Under the pieces are notes generated by a model that worked only from the letters and a program-made list of their open reading frames with translations, was not told the DNA's origin and did not search any database. A program made the position numbers and the translations under genes. Positions 63,420 to 64,000 of a DNA stretch of 64,000 nt are shown here, one piece after another (the stretch's first letter is position 1; every line of letters begins with the position of its first letter). Source of the stretch: Blautia hominis (GTDB taxonomy: Bacteria > Bacillota > Clostridia > Lachnospirales > Lachnospiraceae); NCBI GenBank assembly GCA_002270465.1, contig NQOF01000003.1, positions 682,001 to 746,000 on the forward strand. The letters run 5' to 3'.

Positions 63420-63790
63420 GGTAAAGTCTTTGTTTGTGTGGAAACGTGGATTCTGGCGAATCAGCCGTCGCTTTTGTGGGTTTTGCAGGGGAGGGTCTCG
63501 GTCTGGCTGTTTGACTTGAGCTTTACAAAAGAAGGGAATTTTGCGCTGTTTCTTTGGGATTTCCTGTGGGTGGTGTGATTCGCTGTGTAACAGTGCTTTT
63601 GTGATCAATGCGGTGTGTCTGTTTTTCAGGCGCAGGGGGAAAAGGAAAAGCTTGGCGTGTTTTTAATACGGCTTGGTGATAAAAAACAAATTGTATCAAT
63701 GTGCATACAAGTGATATTCTATAGATAAGAAATTTATCAAAAAGGTAACTGTGCGGGGTTTTCGCAGTTACGAAAAGGAGAATATGCGAT
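63420..63790 (+). promoter_or_regulatory. Upstream region and promoter of the arabinofuranosidase gene
   Basis: 370 bp without a gene. TTGTAT (63691-63696) and TATTCT (63715-63720), 18 bp apart, form a likely promoter. TTGTAT...ATACAA (63691-63696 with 63705-63710) is an inverted repeat lying on the -35 and may be a sugar-regulator operator. A short hairpin GTAACTG...CAGTTAC (63746-63772) in the leader resembles the ends of the GTAAC repeat family. Confidence 0.5.
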
Positions 63791-64000
63791 ATGACAAAAC
63801 TGGTGATCAACCCTAACGTAAAGAAGAGCAAAATACATAAGGAAATTTACGGGCACTTTTCTGAGCATCTGGGAAGGTGTATCTATGAAGGGCTTTATGT
63901 GGGAGAGCATTCCCCGATTCCCAATGTAAACGGTATGCGCACAGATGTGGTGGAAGCCCTGAAGGAAATGAAAATACCAGTGCTGCGCTGGCCGGGCGGA
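63791..64000 (+). CDS. abfA: GH51 alpha-L-arabinofuranosidase, 5' part (cut by window end)
   Basis: Only the first 70 codons are in the window. The sequence [27 protein letters not shown], then a [18 protein letters not shown] stretch is the conserved N-terminus of intracellular GH51 enzymes, which release arabinose from arabino-oligosaccharides. AAAGGAG precedes ATG 63791. Fits a plant-polysaccharide catabolic region next to the KDPG genes. The catalytic Glu residues lie beyond the edge. Confidence 0.88.
   Translation, partial: MTKLVINPNVKKSKIHKEIYGHFSEHLGRCIYEGLYVGEHSPIPNVNGMRTDVVEALKEMKIPVLRWPGG

Noticed and set aside
62627-63608. Long minus-strand open frames with SGSPIALCSQLYL-type repeats
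   Set aside because: Periodic translation of the 51-52 bp repeats and of G-rich DNA. They overlap the ylmC-like gene and lack start signals.

Overview
The window reads as a chromosomal segment of an endospore-forming, meso-DAP-type Clostridia, most like Lachnospiraceae (Blautia-like). The grounds are a spoIIGA-sigE pair behind a Spo0A-type promoter, a Spo0E-like peptide, a SpoVD-type penicillin-binding protein, a MurE with the DNPR motif, strong AGGAGG ribosome sites, and the Bacillus-like order priA-def-fmt-rsmB-rlmN-prpC-prkC-rsgA-rpe-thiN. Genus is inference from gene content only.

Layout. 1-8 kb: the 3' part of a giant repeat-built surface protein (PPC-like modules, then 11 Big2 domains) and an LTA-synthase-like membrane sulfatase. 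8 kb: two tandem identical tRNA-Leu(CAG) genes on the minus strand. 8.7-13 kb: carAB. 13-21 kb: uppP, an Old-Yellow-Enzyme-type flavin oxidoreductase (minus) divergent from a PucR-type regulator, a split ThrE-type amino-acid exporter, and carbamate kinase. 21-34 kb: murE followed by the translation/phosphosignalling run priA...thiN. 34-50 kb: ychF, lgt, a Spo0E-like peptide, then the division and cell-wall cluster mraZ-rsmH-ftsL-pbpB-spoVD-mraY-murD-ftsW-murA-divIB-ftsZ. 50-54 kb: moaC-mogA and an ECF sigma/DUF4179 anti-sigma pair. 54-58 kb: divergent aroE and aroD, then spoIIGA-sigE. 58-64 kb: an IclR regulator divergent from KDPG aldolase and two PfkB sugar kinases, a YlmC/YmxH protein, and the first 70 codons of a GH51 arabinofuranosidase.

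How the genes work together. Most of the core is a peptidoglycan and division programme (MurE, UppP, MraY, MurD, MurA, FtsW, PBPs, DivIB, FtsZ). A PASTA kinase/PP2C phosphatase pair that senses wall fragments accompanies it, and sporulation control is interleaved. The right end is a hexuronate/pentose catabolic island.

The most unusual content is intergenic. Two elements (21020-21205 and 53935-54137) share four conserved core boxes at near-constant spacing but carry completely different 32 and 41 bp terminal arms, each self-complementary. A third locus (62428-62720) is a 293 bp palindrome with perfect 57 bp outer arms and two internal hairpins. All three sit in local strand-composition islands (C-rich or G-rich on the + strand, regardless of gene direction), and two have tandem repeats beside them. 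A separate family of about 135 bp GTAAC...GTTAC-ended repeats is scattered between genes. All of this is seen by eye; folding, homology and skew calculations were not run.
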